The notes under the pieces were generated by a model. It was not told where the DNA came from and did no database searches. It worked only from the letters and a program-made list of their open reading frames with translations. Made by a program: the position numbers and the translations under genes. A stretch of 23,266 bases of DNA, from NCBI GenBank assembly GCA_026014905.1, contig JAOZHK010000215.1, positions 1 to 23,266 on the forward strand, given 5' to 3'. Shown piece after piece: positions 1-8,474 of this stretch. Every line of letters begins with the position of its first letter. Within the stretch, counting starts at the first letter, position 1. Source of the stretch: Candidatus Bathyarchaeota archaeon. GTDB lineage: Archaea > Thermoproteota > Bathyarchaeia > RBG-16-48-13 > GCA-020355125.

Positions 1-102
1 AAGTACGTAAAGTATCGAGAGACAGGCCCCCGAGAAGAAGGAGGTTATCACAACTTCGTTCTTGTTATCGCTCCAACCCAGATCTTAAGCTGGGGTATCT
101 AA
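1..102 (+). CDS. 3' end of a probable flavin-binding (PNPOx-like) protein, partial
   Basis: The reading frame is open from base 1 and stops at TAA 100-102, giving 33 codons of a gene that begins outside the window. The tail ends VIAPTQILSWGI, which resembles the last beta strand of pyridoxamine-phosphate-oxidase-like proteins (hydrophobic-x-I-x-P-x-x-[VI]-x-S-W-G). No cofactor-binding residues are visible in so short a piece, so the family is an inference. It is followed after 11 bases by the next, truncated gene. Confidence 0.35.
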   Translation, partial: KYVKYRETGPREEGGYHNFVLVIAPTQILSWGI

Positions 103-113
103 CAAATGTGTAG

Positions 114-431
114 ATGAGGTTGGATGTACGCGCGCGCGCTTTGATAGCTAATGTTTCGGTTACCTTAGTTTCATTAAACTGGGATGGTTATGGGATAAGT
201 CATGAAACATGGGCTACGATGATTGTGATCATTGCTCTGTTGATTAGTGTTCTAGTATTAGTCACCCGAAAAGACATCGCATATGGATTGGTAATTATCT
301 GGGCTTTTCTTGGGATTGCGGTAAGACAAAGTGGAAACCAAAATATTGTTACATTAACTCAGGCAAGTGCAATTATTGTTTTGATTACTTTAGTTTCATC
401 AATCCTAATTACTAAGTTGAGACGAGAATGA
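114..431 (+). CDS. N-terminally truncated TspO/MBR-like (tryptophan-rich sensory) membrane protein
   Basis: This 105-residue ORF has three likely membrane helices (about residues 11-20, 33-51 and 83-100) and a charged tail. The stretch SLNWDGYGIS and the later RKDIAYGLVIIWAFLGIAV look like the C-terminal half of the larger archaeal and bacterial tryptophan-rich sensory (TspO-like) proteins. The N-terminal helices of that family are absent. The first ten residues, MRLDVRARAL, are partly encoded by an 11-nt CG tract, and homology appears to begin straight after it, at IANVS. In-frame TAG at 111-113 prevents a longer reading. No good ribosome site precedes the ATG. It is probably a remnant, though a short expressed protein cannot be excluded. 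Confidence 0.5.
   Translation: MRLDVRARALIANVSVTLVSLNWDGYGISHETWATMIVIIALLISVLVLVTRKDIAYGLVIIWAFLGIAVRQSGNQNIVTLTQASAIIVLITLVSSILITKLRRE
129..139. repeat. (CG)n tract, 11 nt
   Basis: Alternating CGCGCGCGCGC preceded by TA. It lies at the point where the TspO-like homology of the surrounding ORF begins. Confidence 0.8.
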
Positions 432-516
432 AGCTAGCCAGCTCACGTGCACATACACGCCCGCGTCTACTTGTCGATAGTTTTACGCGCTCGCTTTTAA
501 TATTTGAAAAGTTAAA

Positions 517-1086
517 ATGTTTTCCTTGGTGAATTCGATTTTGCCTGAAACACGATCAATTTTTTGGTATGAATTGGCTGGTATGGTTTTTATAACCATC
601 ATTGGAAGTATGCTTCATTTTACTTTTGAATGGTCTGGTTTTCAACCGATAGTTGGTGTTTTCTCTGCGGTGAATGAGAGTGTATGGGAGCATCTGAAAA
701 TTGCTTTTTGGCCAACCCTTTTGTTTGCAATTTTTGAATATCGATACTTAATCACAAAAACTAACAACTTCTTTTTTGCAAAGGCTCTTGGAATTTTTTC
801 CATAATGGTAATCATTCCAGTAATCTTTTATGCATATACTATTTTTATCGAACACAACCTCACTATAGATGTTATTAGTTTTATTTTTGCAATAATTGTC
901 GGACAACTTTTTAGTTACAAGCTATTAACTTTTAAAAAACTATCTAAGGATCTGAAACTGATTTCTATTGTTGCTATCACAATCTTAGCACTAGCCTTTG
1001 TGGCTTTCACGTTTTATCCAATTCAAATCCAGTTATTCCAAGACCCAATTACAGGAGAATATGGAATACTCAATCATTTACACTAG
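517..1086 (+). CDS. DUF6512-type multi-pass membrane protein
   Basis: A 189-residue protein with five or six membrane helices. The N-terminal block has the pattern HFTFEWSG, then VGVFSAVNESVWEHLK, then FWP. I recognise this as the hallmark of the DUF6512 family, small membrane proteins of unknown function in bacteria and archaea. The ending DPITGEYGI also fits that family, so length and both ends look complete. An AT-rich TATA-like stretch (about 493-503) lies only 14-24 nt before the ATG, which suggests a leaderless transcript. Family assignment is from memory of the motif; no activity is known to me. Confidence 0.7.
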   Translation: MFSLVNSILPETRSIFWYELAGMVFITIIGSMLHFTFEWSGFQPIVGVFSAVNESVWEHLKIAFWPTLLFAIFEYRYLITKTNNFFFAKALGIFSIMVIIPVIFYAYTIFIEHNLTIDVISFIFAIIVGQLFSYKLLTFKKLSKDLKLISIVAITILALAFVAFTFYPIQIQLFQDPITGEYGILNHLH

Positions 1087-1350
1087 CTTCAATCAATTAC
1101 ATCCAAAAGTCCAAGTATCAACGGTTTTATATGCACACGAACGCGTACGATAACTCTGCGACCAGCTACCAATACCTAACCTTTCTTTTTAAAGCCCTTA
1201 AATCCCAGATCAGCCTATTTCTGTCCATACGCCCGAGCATAATATGTCTAGGCGCACGCGATTTCCTTTATAACGAACGCCTAACAAGTTCGTGCACTTT
1301 TTAAGAGTCAAAAGGACAGATATTCGACATCGTGCTTTGAGGGAAATGAA
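1087..1350. other. Intergenic region with promoter-like motifs
   Basis: I see no gene here. It holds a TATA-like TTTATAA at 1267-1273, a second AT-rich box TTTTTAAG near 1298, degenerate CG-rich palindromes (ACGCGT near 1142, GCGCACGCG near 1252), and a block AAAGCCCTTAAATCC at about 1201-1215 that recurs almost exactly near 12923. Confidence 0.4.
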
Positions 1351-1818
1351 ATGTACAAACTGCCCCGTATGAATCAAGATGAGCTTCGTGAGGTGCTACG
1401 CACACAAGTATTGTGTCGAATCGCATTTAACGACGTCAACTACCCATATATTGCTCCCTTTCAATACGTCTTTTTAAACGATGTCCTTTACTTTCAATTT
1501 ACTAATTATGGGAGGAAAATGCGATTACTAAAACGAGATAATCGCGTCTGTGTTGAAGTTGAAAGCTATACAGCGGATCTCAGTCAATATAATTTTATCG
1601 TTATCCGTGGCAGACTTATTGAAGTAACCGATTCCATCGAGCGAAACAACATCATAAACCATATCGCGCAAACTGGAACAGCACGATTTTCTCCGCAATT
1701 TCTTGCTGCACATGGCCTGCATGTTGAGCAAACTTGGACGTCCTACACAGCAGATAAACCATTACTAATCTTTAAACTCGAACAGATTGCGGAAATGTTC
1801 GGATTGAAATCCCCTTAG
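1351..1818 (+). CDS. PNPOx-family FMN-binding protein (NimA-like split-barrel flavoprotein)
   Basis: A 155-residue protein of the pyridoxamine 5'-phosphate oxidase-like split-barrel family. It starts with the typical MNQDEL..VL..Q..CRIAF element (residues 7-26), followed by YIAPFQYVFLNDVLYFQFT, the strand pair that lines the flavin pocket, and a GRKMRLLKRDNRVCVEVE block (about 54-71) that in relatives contacts the FMN phosphate. Length matches the NimA-like branch. Members reduce nitro groups or serve as flavin, heme or F420 binding proteins; the true substrate cannot be read from sequence. GAGG at about 1338-1341, eight bases before the ATG, supports this start. It is transcribed alone. Confidence 0.75.
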   Translation: MYKLPRMNQDELREVLRTQVLCRIAFNDVNYPYIAPFQYVFLNDVLYFQFTNYGRKMRLLKRDNRVCVEVESYTADLSQYNFIVIRGRLIEVTDSIERNNIINHIAQTGTARFSPQFLAAHGLHVEQTWTSYTADKPLLIFKLEQIAEMFGLKSP

Positions 1819-1975
1819 CATCTGAGTTACATTACTCTTACATGGATGCGAAGTAGCTATGAGCTACATATGGTGATCTGTTTCAGCGTGTGAGTACTTA
1901 TTGGAATGTATAATTGGGATGAAAAAAGATGCTATGATATCGCAAAACCAACAGCTAATTGGTTACTTTTTAACA

Positions 1976-1984
1976 CGCGCGCGC
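1976..1984. repeat. (CG)n tract, 9 nt
   Basis: CGCGCGCGC in the gap between the convergent PNPOx and hydrolase genes. Confidence 0.75.
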
Positions 1985-2064
1985 TGAGATGTAAGGCCTT
2001 CAAATATGTGGTTATGAAAATGTGTTAGTCCTCGAATTGTGGACAGGCACAAGATGCATGGGTC

Positions 2065-2802
2065 TCAGTTTAACGTTTCTAAGAGCGTGAGTGTTGCGTG
2101 AAGGACTTGTGTTTGTTGCTGTTCTCTGGTTATTGTAGCGGGGTTGTCTCCGTCTTGATCACCATACCATCCGAATTGTGCATGGTTCCCTCCTTCGATC
2201 TCAACACGTACTGTTGAAGGGGGTAGGAGTGTTAGTGAATTATCTATTTGTGCGCTGCTGACTAGTCCGTCGTTAGTGCCGCGGATGGTAGTCGCTTTTA
2301 ACGTGTGGTTCGATAAATCTGTGCCAGACGCTGGGTACGCTGCCCAGAGCACAAGTCCCCGAATTTTGGATGGATTGTCATACGCGAATTGCGCAGCCAT
2401 GGTTCCCCCGAGCGAATGCCCGCCAATCGCCCATGTATTAATCTGGGGGTAGGAAGCCATTACCGCATTAGCAGTGTCAACACCGAAAACAGCTAGGTTC
2501 AGTGGCATTTTTGGTATGACGACGAAATATCCTTGTATGGCAATGGCTTTAGCCATGGGCGCATACGATCTGAAATCGACTCGTCCACCAGGATACACGA
2601 TGAGTCCTGTGCTGATGTTGATATCAACAGGCTGAAAAATCGCCCAATTACCCGTTGTTACGGTCACGGATGTAGATGACGCTAACGCAGCGTAGGCTTC
2701 GGGCATCGGTGCGGGCGGCGTCTCAGCCCAGATTACAACACCACTCATAATAATGGTGAATACAAGAAGAATCCCCAGAAGAATTTTTGTTCTTCGCCTC
2801 AC
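2065..2802 (-). CDS. Secreted or membrane-tethered alpha/beta hydrolase
   Basis: A 245-residue hydrolase of the Abhydrolase_5 / dienelactone-hydrolase-like type. Residues 6-25 form a hydrophobic signal or anchor, so the catalytic part should lie outside the membrane. VYPGGRVDFRSYAPMA (69-84) is the strand-turn that shapes the oxyanion hole. The nucleophile elbow GGHSLGG places Ser130, with Asp178 in RGTNDGLV and His207 in EGGNHAQFG completing a triad. The fold is complete and of normal length. Its ATG overlaps the stop codon of the upstream membrane gene by four bases, so the two are probably translationally coupled and may act on one envelope lipid or ester. The substrate is unknown. Confidence 0.8.
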   Translation of the reverse strand: MRRRTKILLGILLVFTIIMSGVVIWAETPPAPMPEAYAALASSTSVTVTTGNWAIFQPVDINISTGLIVYPGGRVDFRSYAPMAKAIAIQGYFVVIPKMPLNLAVFGVDTANAVMASYPQINTWAIGGHSLGGTMAAQFAYDNPSKIRGLVLWAAYPASGTDLSNHTLKATTIRGTNDGLVSSAQIDNSLTLLPPSTVRVEIEGGNHAQFGWYGDQDGDNPATITREQQQTQVLHATLTLLETLN

Positions 2803-3878
2803 GCGGTGTCCCTCAATTCTACTCTTCTATGCGCGCGTGCGTTCATGTACACGTAGATTATGCCTGCAAACACTGCGGCGAGACCGTATAATATGATGGG
2901 AATCCAGAGAAATTCGAGACGCAAGAGATTTGAAATGGCTCTACCAAGTCCAAAGGGAGCAGGGAGATAGATCCAGCACGTGAAGACCGCATAGACGCCA
3001 GTGAGAAGCCCCTGGATACGCTTCGATACAGTCAATGCATACATCTGGGTCATGATAAACATGAAAGCGAAGCCTAGGAAGAACATCGGCCAAATATCGG
3101 CACTCTCAAAGAATAAAGTGTTATAGACGGCAACGATCAGCGCATGAAGGGCAACGTAACTCTCCAACACCACAATCCACCATTTCGTGAAATGCACTCG
3201 GGTGTACGCGAGCGATACCTGAGTGAATAGGAGAAACATGTAGAAGAATCCGGACACGAGTTGAGGATCGGTGGCCATCGGGTGAAACCAAAAGGTATAG
3301 ACCAATGCCCATGCGAAGAGATACATATGATTTCGTCGGAACCATCCTGTAACACTCGGTGTAAATGGTTTTGGTGCCCCGCGACCAAGAAAGAGCCCCC
3401 GTCGTCGCGTCTCAATAAGTAACACTATCACCAGCATGAGAATCACGGAGTACTGACTCGTCCAAATAGGCACATCCTGTGCAAGACCATCAAACCAAAG
3501 ATGGGTCTCAACAAGATGAAGAACGATAAAAACAGCGTTAATTCCGAGAGCAGCTATATTATAGCGGCTGAGACCGTAAATTCTCGGCGTTCTGAATTCC
3601 TTGTTCTTTTTCGCTCGATATATGACAGCCCAGATGGAGATTTGATGCAGTAAGTAAAGGCTCCAGACTCCAAGCATAGCCCAAAAATCCCTCGTGGGGA
3701 GTTTCCAGTAGTACCAGGCGGCGCCTTGGTCGGGCAACAACGTATCCAGAAAGGGCTGGAGACGTGGGCCAACAAACCACATTAGAACCGTGAAAGCAAT
3801 TGCATATACAACGGCTCCAATCCAGGCATTATAAGCCCCACGAGAAACGTGAGCTGAAGAGTTATCGTGATTAACCAT
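2799..3878 (-). CDS. Ten-helix membrane protein of unknown family
   Basis: A 359-residue integral membrane protein with about ten helices, the last near residues 330-352, and an Arg/His-rich cytoplasmic end. I place the start at ATG 3876-3878. The frame runs on to 4223, but that extension lies antisense to the SRPBCC gene and has no membrane-protein character. A TATA-like ATTTATAAG (minus strand, 3901-3909) lies 23-31 nt upstream, so the message may be leaderless. The downstream hydrolase overlaps the stop by four bases. I do not recognise the family; the many Trp and His residues at membrane borders could suit lipid handling, but that is speculation. The CG-rich stretch 2831-2837 encodes part of the C-terminus. 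Confidence 0.75.
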   Translation of the reverse strand: MVNHDNSSAHVSRGAYNAWIGAVVYAIAFTVLMWFVGPRLQPFLDTLLPDQGAAWYYWKLPTRDFWAMLGVWSLYLLHQISIWAVIYRAKKNKEFRTPRIYGLSRYNIAALGINAVFIVLHLVETHLWFDGLAQDVPIWTSQYSVILMLVIVLLIETRRRGLFLGRGAPKPFTPSVTGWFRRNHMYLFAWALVYTFWFHPMATDPQLVSGFFYMFLLFTQVSLAYTRVHFTKWWIVVLESYVALHALIVAVYNTLFFESADIWPMFFLGFAFMFIMTQMYALTVSKRIQGLLTGVYAVFTCWIYLPAPFGLGRAISNLLRLEFLWIPIILYGLAAVFAGIIYVYMNARAHRRVELRDTA

Positions 3879-3888
3879 GACGAAATTT

Positions 3889-3898
3889 CTAGCTAGCT
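3889..3898. repeat. (TAGC)n palindrome in a promoter
   Basis: CTAGCTAGCT lies between the minus-strand TATA box (3901-3909) and the start codon at 3878, about where transcription should begin. That position suits a repressor site. Confidence 0.6.
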
Positions 3899-3900
3899 TG

Positions 3901-3909
3901 CTTATAAAT
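3901..3909 (-). promoter_or_regulatory. TATA box for the membrane protein/hydrolase pair
   Basis: ATTTATAAG on the minus strand, 23-31 nt upstream of ATG 3878. The spacing fits archaeal initiation at or next to the start codon. Confidence 0.5.
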
Positions 3910-3995
3910 GAGTAGCTATTAAGATCATTTCCAAGATCTCGGAGCACCGCGCGGCGCCATAAAATAAGTGCTAAAAAGTATTGGAGATAAGTATC

Positions 3996-4460
3996 GTGGC
4001 AAGAATCGAAAAAACCATCGAGATTAATGTGCCTCATAAGAATGTGTGGTCCTATATATCCAACCCAAAAAACTTCATTAAGTGGGCGGGGACTGTCGAT
4101 ACTATTAATATCATCGAGGAGACGCAGAAAGGTGTTGGCACGACGGCTCAGGTAACCATAGGAGATATGGAAGTTATTATGAAAGTTGTGGAGGTTGTTG
4201 AGAATCGAAAGATCGTCTCTCAAGCTATAGAGGGTGATTTAACTGAGTTATCTCAGTCCTTTACCCTAGATCCTATCGAGAATGGAACGAGGTTAACGTA
4301 TATGCTTGACTACCAGGTGCCCAAAGCGCTTGGAGGAAAACTACTGGACATGCTCCTTGTCCGTCGAACAATAGACGCTGAGATGGAGAACGGAATCGAA
4401 CGACTCAAAAAAGATCTTGAACAAATGTGGACTATCTTGTCAGAAGCTGAGAAAAGATAG
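3996..4460 (+). CDS. SRPBCC (polyketide cyclase/CoxG-like) ligand-binding protein
   Basis: A START-like helix-grip protein of 154 residues. It begins with ARIEKTIEINVPHKNVWSYI and then NPKNFIKWAGTV, the classic opening strand and helices of SRPBCC domains. The middle holds the long antiparallel strands, and the C-terminal helix MENGIERLKKDLEQM (about 131-145) closes the cavity. I prefer GTG 3996 to TTG 3981: GGAG at 3983-3986 sits nine bases before the GTG, and family members begin close to this point. A TATA-like CATAAAATAAG lies at 3958-3968. Members bind hydrophobic ligands or aid membrane enzyme assembly; the ligand here is unknown. The gene is divergent from the membrane protein/hydrolase pair, with a 117-bp shared control region. 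Confidence 0.8.
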   Translation: MARIEKTIEINVPHKNVWSYISNPKNFIKWAGTVDTINIIEETQKGVGTTAQVTIGDMEVIMKVVEVVENRKIVSQAIEGDLTELSQSFTLDPIENGTRLTYMLDYQVPKALGGKLLDMLLVRRTIDAEMENGIERLKKDLEQMWTILSEAEKR

Positions 4461-4542
4461 AAATTTTCGCTCGCGTTTTTGAATAAATAGGTGATCTCTC
4501 GCTATTCCTGGAGGATCTCTCTCTATTGTCACTTATTTGAAG

Positions 4543-5769
4543 TTAATAACATAGCGAAATTTTTTCGATCATCGCCTGAATCGCGAGAGGGTGATCGCCA
4601 TATTGGCCAATATAGTTGATTGTGATTTCAGGAGGCAGGTCCGCAGCTTCGACGTCCATCGGCACATCGACGATACTATGAATTGCTTCAGCGCTGAGAC
4701 TAACCGAGAACACGAGGATTGTTTCCACATTATTTTCCGCTAACGCCTGTGCAGACGCGATGATTGAGGGATCTTGGAATGACATCCAACCAAGCAGCAC
4801 GTTTTCAGGCAGAAAACCCTCAGCAATTAATTTATTGCGGATACCATTACGGTATTGCGTCTCTTGTTGATTCTGTTCAGGATACAGATTCTCCCATTCG
4901 GTAGGTTGACCATGCCCCACCAGCAAAATGCCTACGTCCGATTTATTCAAATCAACACTCAATTCATTCGCCCGTTCGATAAACACCTGTTGCAACGAAT
5001 CTGAATCGCCAAGGGCTCCAGTATAGCACACTTCAACACCATAGCGCTCTGGTTGAACACTAGCTATCATGTCCTTTCCCGCAACAGTATGCGTCGACTC
5101 AGTAATAAAGATCGGCAGAATGATGATTTTACTCGCGCCATCATTAATTGCCTGGATCGCAACCTCATCAGGATGTGGTGCACTATCTAAAAATGCGAGA
5201 TAGAACCGCGTTCCATTCGCCTCAGCTTCAGGCATCGCACGGCGCAAATTATCAATGAACGTATAATGCAGCATGTTATGAGGACTGCCGCCAGCTTCGA
5301 GATATTCATTCCGGAGCGTATTGAAGAACATCGGTCGGAAAAACCAGGGAACAAATGGCACATCATCATGATCCAACTCTTGAATGGTCAAAATCCACGG
5401 CATAGGATCATACCCTGGAGGTTCACCATGGGTGAAGTAAAGTACCGCGGTGTGACCATCGCCTCCATCAGTCCGCACAATCGCAGGAAGATCGGGCATC
5501 TCCGCTTGGGCAAGAAATACGGCGTTACCAATTGAATACCCTGCCAGCATACATATGAATATCAGTATCGCTGCAACAATGCGTGAGATCCCTTTGAACG
5601 TCTTCGCAAGGACAAATATCGTCCCTCCTACAGCAATTGTAAGTAAGATTCCATATATCCCAACAAGCTCTAAGGATTGTACCAGGTATTGCATTCCCAA
5701 ATAACCCGTTAGAACAGCACAGACTCCGAGTAACACCCAACGGATACTATGTTTACGTAGGAATTCCAT
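4543..5769 (-). CDS. Membrane-anchored chelatase-superfamily protein (ferrochelatase/CbiX-like)
   Basis: A 408-residue protein. Three hydrophobic helices at about 9-29, 37-56 and 63-86 precede a two-lobed soluble part. Lobe one opens with AVLYFTHGEPPG (His114), and later ILPIFITESTHTVAGKDM (His227) resembles the metal-site His segment of HemH/CbiX proteins. Lobe two repeats this with GILLVGHGQP (His286) and SLSAEAIHSIVDVP (His364), close to the CbiX active-site pattern. I infer metal insertion into, or binding of, a tetrapyrrole at the membrane. No heme, cobalamin or siroheme gene adjoins it, and N-terminal membrane helices are not usual for soluble CbiX or HemH. GAGGGG nine bases before the ATG supports the start. 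Confidence 0.65.
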   Translation of the reverse strand: MEFLRKHSIRWVLLGVCAVLTGYLGMQYLVQSLELVGIYGILLTIAVGGTIFVLAKTFKGISRIVAAILIFICMLAGYSIGNAVFLAQAEMPDLPAIVRTDGGDGHTAVLYFTHGEPPGYDPMPWILTIQELDHDDVPFVPWFFRPMFFNTLRNEYLEAGGSPHNMLHYTFIDNLRRAMPEAEANGTRFYLAFLDSAPHPDEVAIQAINDGASKIIILPIFITESTHTVAGKDMIASVQPERYGVEVCYTGALGDSDSLQQVFIERANELSVDLNKSDVGILLVGHGQPTEWENLYPEQNQQETQYRNGIRNKLIAEGFLPENVLLGWMSFQDPSIIASAQALAENNVETILVFSVSLSAEAIHSIVDVPMDVEAADLPPEITINYIGQYGDHPLAIQAMIEKISLCY

Positions 5770-5821
5770 GTCATTCAGCCCCTCAGCACATCAAAATAGC
5801 CTATGTATGTCGTTTCAGGCG

Positions 5822-5830
5822 TTATATAAA
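5822..5830 (-). promoter_or_regulatory. TATA box of the chelatase-like gene
   Basis: TTTATATAA on the minus strand, about 52 nt upstream of ATG 5769. It would give a leader of roughly 25-30 nt that includes the GAGGGG ribosome site. Confidence 0.6.
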
Positions 5831-5889
5831 TGGTGATGAAAGTTCACCTCACGTTTTCTAGAGTGCATATACATAGGTTGGTACGCTGG

Positions 5890-8301
5890 TTACTGCTCGA
5901 TCACGGTAAGTGTTCCACTATATCCATCAACAAGAACTTCGGTGTTATCCACGAGTTGACAAGCATTCTGCACTCCCACGATCGCAGGGATTCCGTATTC
6001 TCTGGCGACGATAGCGCTGTGAGACAGAAGACCGCCTGCTTCGGCAACAACAGCTTTCGCTTTAGCAAAAAGAGGTGCCCAGCTAATATCAGAATACGGA
6101 ATGATGATGATATCTCCAGCGTTGACTTTATGAAAATCGGTAAGTCCTTGCACGACTTTTACTGGACCGCGATAATAGCCTGATGAGGCTGCAACTCCTT
6201 TCAATTCTGTTTGGATACTCAATCGTTGGAGGGGTTCAGGGACATCGTCTCCATAAATGACTTCTGGTAACTCGATGTGATGATATCGGGCGATCTCTTG
6301 TTTTCGTTGGAGATAGGTCTGTTTCACGCGGTCGGGCATGTGCTGTTGGCTAATAATTGTGGAGATCTCGTCACGCGTTAAATAGAAGATGTCTTCACGT
6401 GAGTCCAGTATGTTTTGACGAATCAAAAGATCTCCGAGATGGTGATAGTAGGGGCGAAAGAGCCCAAGGCTATAGGTGTATTGAAAACTGATGCGTTCCT
6501 TGTATTCGCGATAGGCTAGGACACGTCGATATAATGATTTCATCAATATGCCTTTGAAGAAGCCGGGAAATAGAGCGTTGATATCCTGTTTGGTTGAGAG
6601 CGGGTCCTGTGATGCATCGTAATGTTGGATCATCTCAAGAATCAGCGATGGTGTTTCACGCCAGGGCACGATCTCGAAATTGTTGCCTTGGTCACTGAGA
6701 TGTCCAAATTGCTCGAGAAATTCGTTGAATTGCTGCATGAGAGGAGCAACCGTGGAATCTGCGAGTAAGTGATCCAGAGGCTGAGTTTGCACTGCGTGTT
6801 GAGCTGAAGGCGATAACGCCTGATATTCAGCATTGAGTTTCGCTAACATATAGTTGGGAATAATGTCTTGATAGGCGGTGAAGGGAAAGTCAAGGTCGTC
6901 TATGTTGATTTGTTGGTTTTCAAGGCGTCTCTGTAATAACCAGGTATAGACACTGTTTAGTAGCTGTGAGAGTAAGGTGAAATACGCGATCTCTTTATTG
7001 GCTTCGAATAGCTCGTCGAGTTTTCGAAGTGTACTCTCAGCATCTAACTTTGATATGTGATCGAGAGGGTGTTGTTGGATTCGGGTTTCGTGCTGTTTGA
7101 TGAATTGTTTGAATCGCCCGGCAATGAACATTTTATCGAGGAGAAAATAGGATATCCGTGGTAGCAGTCGGAGAAGTGTGAAGGACCAGCGGGGTTTCAT
7201 TCTCGGTTTTTCTTGTCCTGAAGCTTCATACCCCATCATCACTTCTAAGCCTTCTCGAGGCATGCCGAAGAGCTCGAAAATGTCGCCGATAACGCCCATA
7301 TTAAAGTAGGCGCGATAATAGAAGGCCTTCGCCAGATCTTCGGGGTGGTATCCGCGATCGCCGAGTAATTCTCGAAGAAGACGGATCCAAGCGCCGCATA
7401 CCAGTGGAATATTGATTGACCAGACTAAGGGTTTAATTAAACCCGGTAATAGTTCTCGGGAGATTTTGTTGGAGTATATGGGGAGTCCAGTGATCGCTTG
7501 AATGGGTCGGAGTTGCAGCCAATAGAGGGTTTGACTATCATAGGCCCATTCTAGGTTGAGAGGTTCACCGTGCTCTTTCTCTAGTATCTTCGCGTCCTGA
7601 ACAACTCGATGAATCAAGTCTTCAGGAATAGCGCTGTGTTCTGGAACTTCGATCCACTCGCCCCATTTATAGATCCAGCGGTAGGGCGTGACCCCAGTCT
7701 GCATTAAACGCGTCCCGAACCCTTCCACGGCTTCCACAATGACTTCATCGCGACCGTTCATCGGGTTGCGCGTGAAAACAACCCCGGAATATTGGGACTG
7801 CACCATTTCTTGGATGATAACCGCCATCTGTAATTGGTAGGTAGATTGATCGAGGCGCTTTAGATACGATTGAATTCGTGGACTATCCGTTGAATCCCAG
7901 ACTTTCTGGATCGTCGCAACAACCGCGTCTACTCCACGAATATTTAGATAGCTGGAAAATTGACCCGCACACGATTGTCCTGCAAGATCTTCAATATTGG
8001 CGGATGATCGCACTGCATAATCAATATCCTCGCGGAGAATCTCTTGCAATTCGGTTTTCAAGGAATCAACAATAACCGGATTTCCAGCCTTATATTGATC
8101 ATACGCCTGAAATGTACAAATATAAGTGGTAGGAACACGATGACCATTCGTTAATACCGATCGGAGATGAAATGCTTTTGCTCCCACGAATTCACGCTGA
8201 GTGACATCGCGAAGACTAGTGATGAAGTGTAGAGGATCGGTTTTAGAAGACATTGATTGAAGATAATCTTCTGGCACAGCGTTTTTACTTGTTGTGAACA
8301 T
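5890..8301 (-). CDS. PEP-synthase-like dikinase of the rifampicin phosphotransferase type
   Basis: An 803-residue enzyme. The N-terminal third is a PPDK_N ATP-grasp domain: VGAKAFHL near residue 38, then AVRSSANIEDLAGQSCAGQ, and further on SGVVFTRNP. The C-terminus is a swivelling phosphohistidine domain with GGLLSHSAIVAREYGIPA, His761 being the expected phosphate carrier, and the protein ends about 40 residues later. The PEP/pyruvate TIM barrel of true PEP synthase is absent; a long helical middle (about 300-690) takes its place. This order and length match rifampicin phosphotransferase and its relatives, which use ATP to phosphorylate a small molecule. The acceptor in this organism is unknown. 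ATG 8301 has no clear ribosome site; an internal ATG at codon 17 is an alternative start. Confidence 0.8.
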   Translation of the reverse strand: MFTTSKNAVPEDYLQSMSSKTDPLHFITSLRDVTQREFVGAKAFHLRSVLTNGHRVPTTYICTFQAYDQYKAGNPVIVDSLKTELQEILREDIDYAVRSSANIEDLAGQSCAGQFSSYLNIRGVDAVVATIQKVWDSTDSPRIQSYLKRLDQSTYQLQMAVIIQEMVQSQYSGVVFTRNPMNGRDEVIVEAVEGFGTRLMQTGVTPYRWIYKWGEWIEVPEHSAIPEDLIHRVVQDAKILEKEHGEPLNLEWAYDSQTLYWLQLRPIQAITGLPIYSNKISRELLPGLIKPLVWSINIPLVCGAWIRLLRELLGDRGYHPEDLAKAFYYRAYFNMGVIGDIFELFGMPREGLEVMMGYEASGQEKPRMKPRWSFTLLRLLPRISYFLLDKMFIAGRFKQFIKQHETRIQQHPLDHISKLDAESTLRKLDELFEANKEIAYFTLLSQLLNSVYTWLLQRRLENQQINIDDLDFPFTAYQDIIPNYMLAKLNAEYQALSPSAQHAVQTQPLDHLLADSTVAPLMQQFNEFLEQFGHLSDQGNNFEIVPWRETPSLILEMIQHYDASQDPLSTKQDINALFPGFFKGILMKSLYRRVLAYREYKERISFQYTYSLGLFRPYYHHLGDLLIRQNILDSREDIFYLTRDEISTIISQQHMPDRVKQTYLQRKQEIARYHHIELPEVIYGDDVPEPLQRLSIQTELKGVAASSGYYRGPVKVVQGLTDFHKVNAGDIIIIPYSDISWAPLFAKAKAVVAEAGGLLSHSAIVAREYGIPAIVGVQNACQLVDNTEVLVDGYSGTLTVIEQ

Positions 8302-8474
8302 GTTGAATAGAAAATAGAACAGAGAACTTCTAGGTCGAAGCTAATGCGCGCGTGTATACAACAAGATAGCTCACCAGACAATGGTTACGCAAGTTCTAGA
8401 AAAAGGTATGATATGCCATTTAAAGTCCAAATGTTCTATACCTAGCCAACCCACAATGCCAAGGTACGTTGAAT

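Noticed and set aside
1906..2028. 40-codon plus-strand ORF beginning MYNWDEKRCYD
   Set aside because: No ribosome site, no recognised family, and a CG tract runs through it; most likely chance or a decayed fragment.
3879..4223. Extension of the membrane protein gene by 115 codons
   Set aside because: It is antisense to the SRPBCC gene, lacks membrane character, and a TATA box lies just upstream of ATG 3878.
5890..8301. True phosphoenolpyruvate synthase
   Set aside because: The protein ends right after the phosphohistidine domain and has no PEP-binding TIM barrel.
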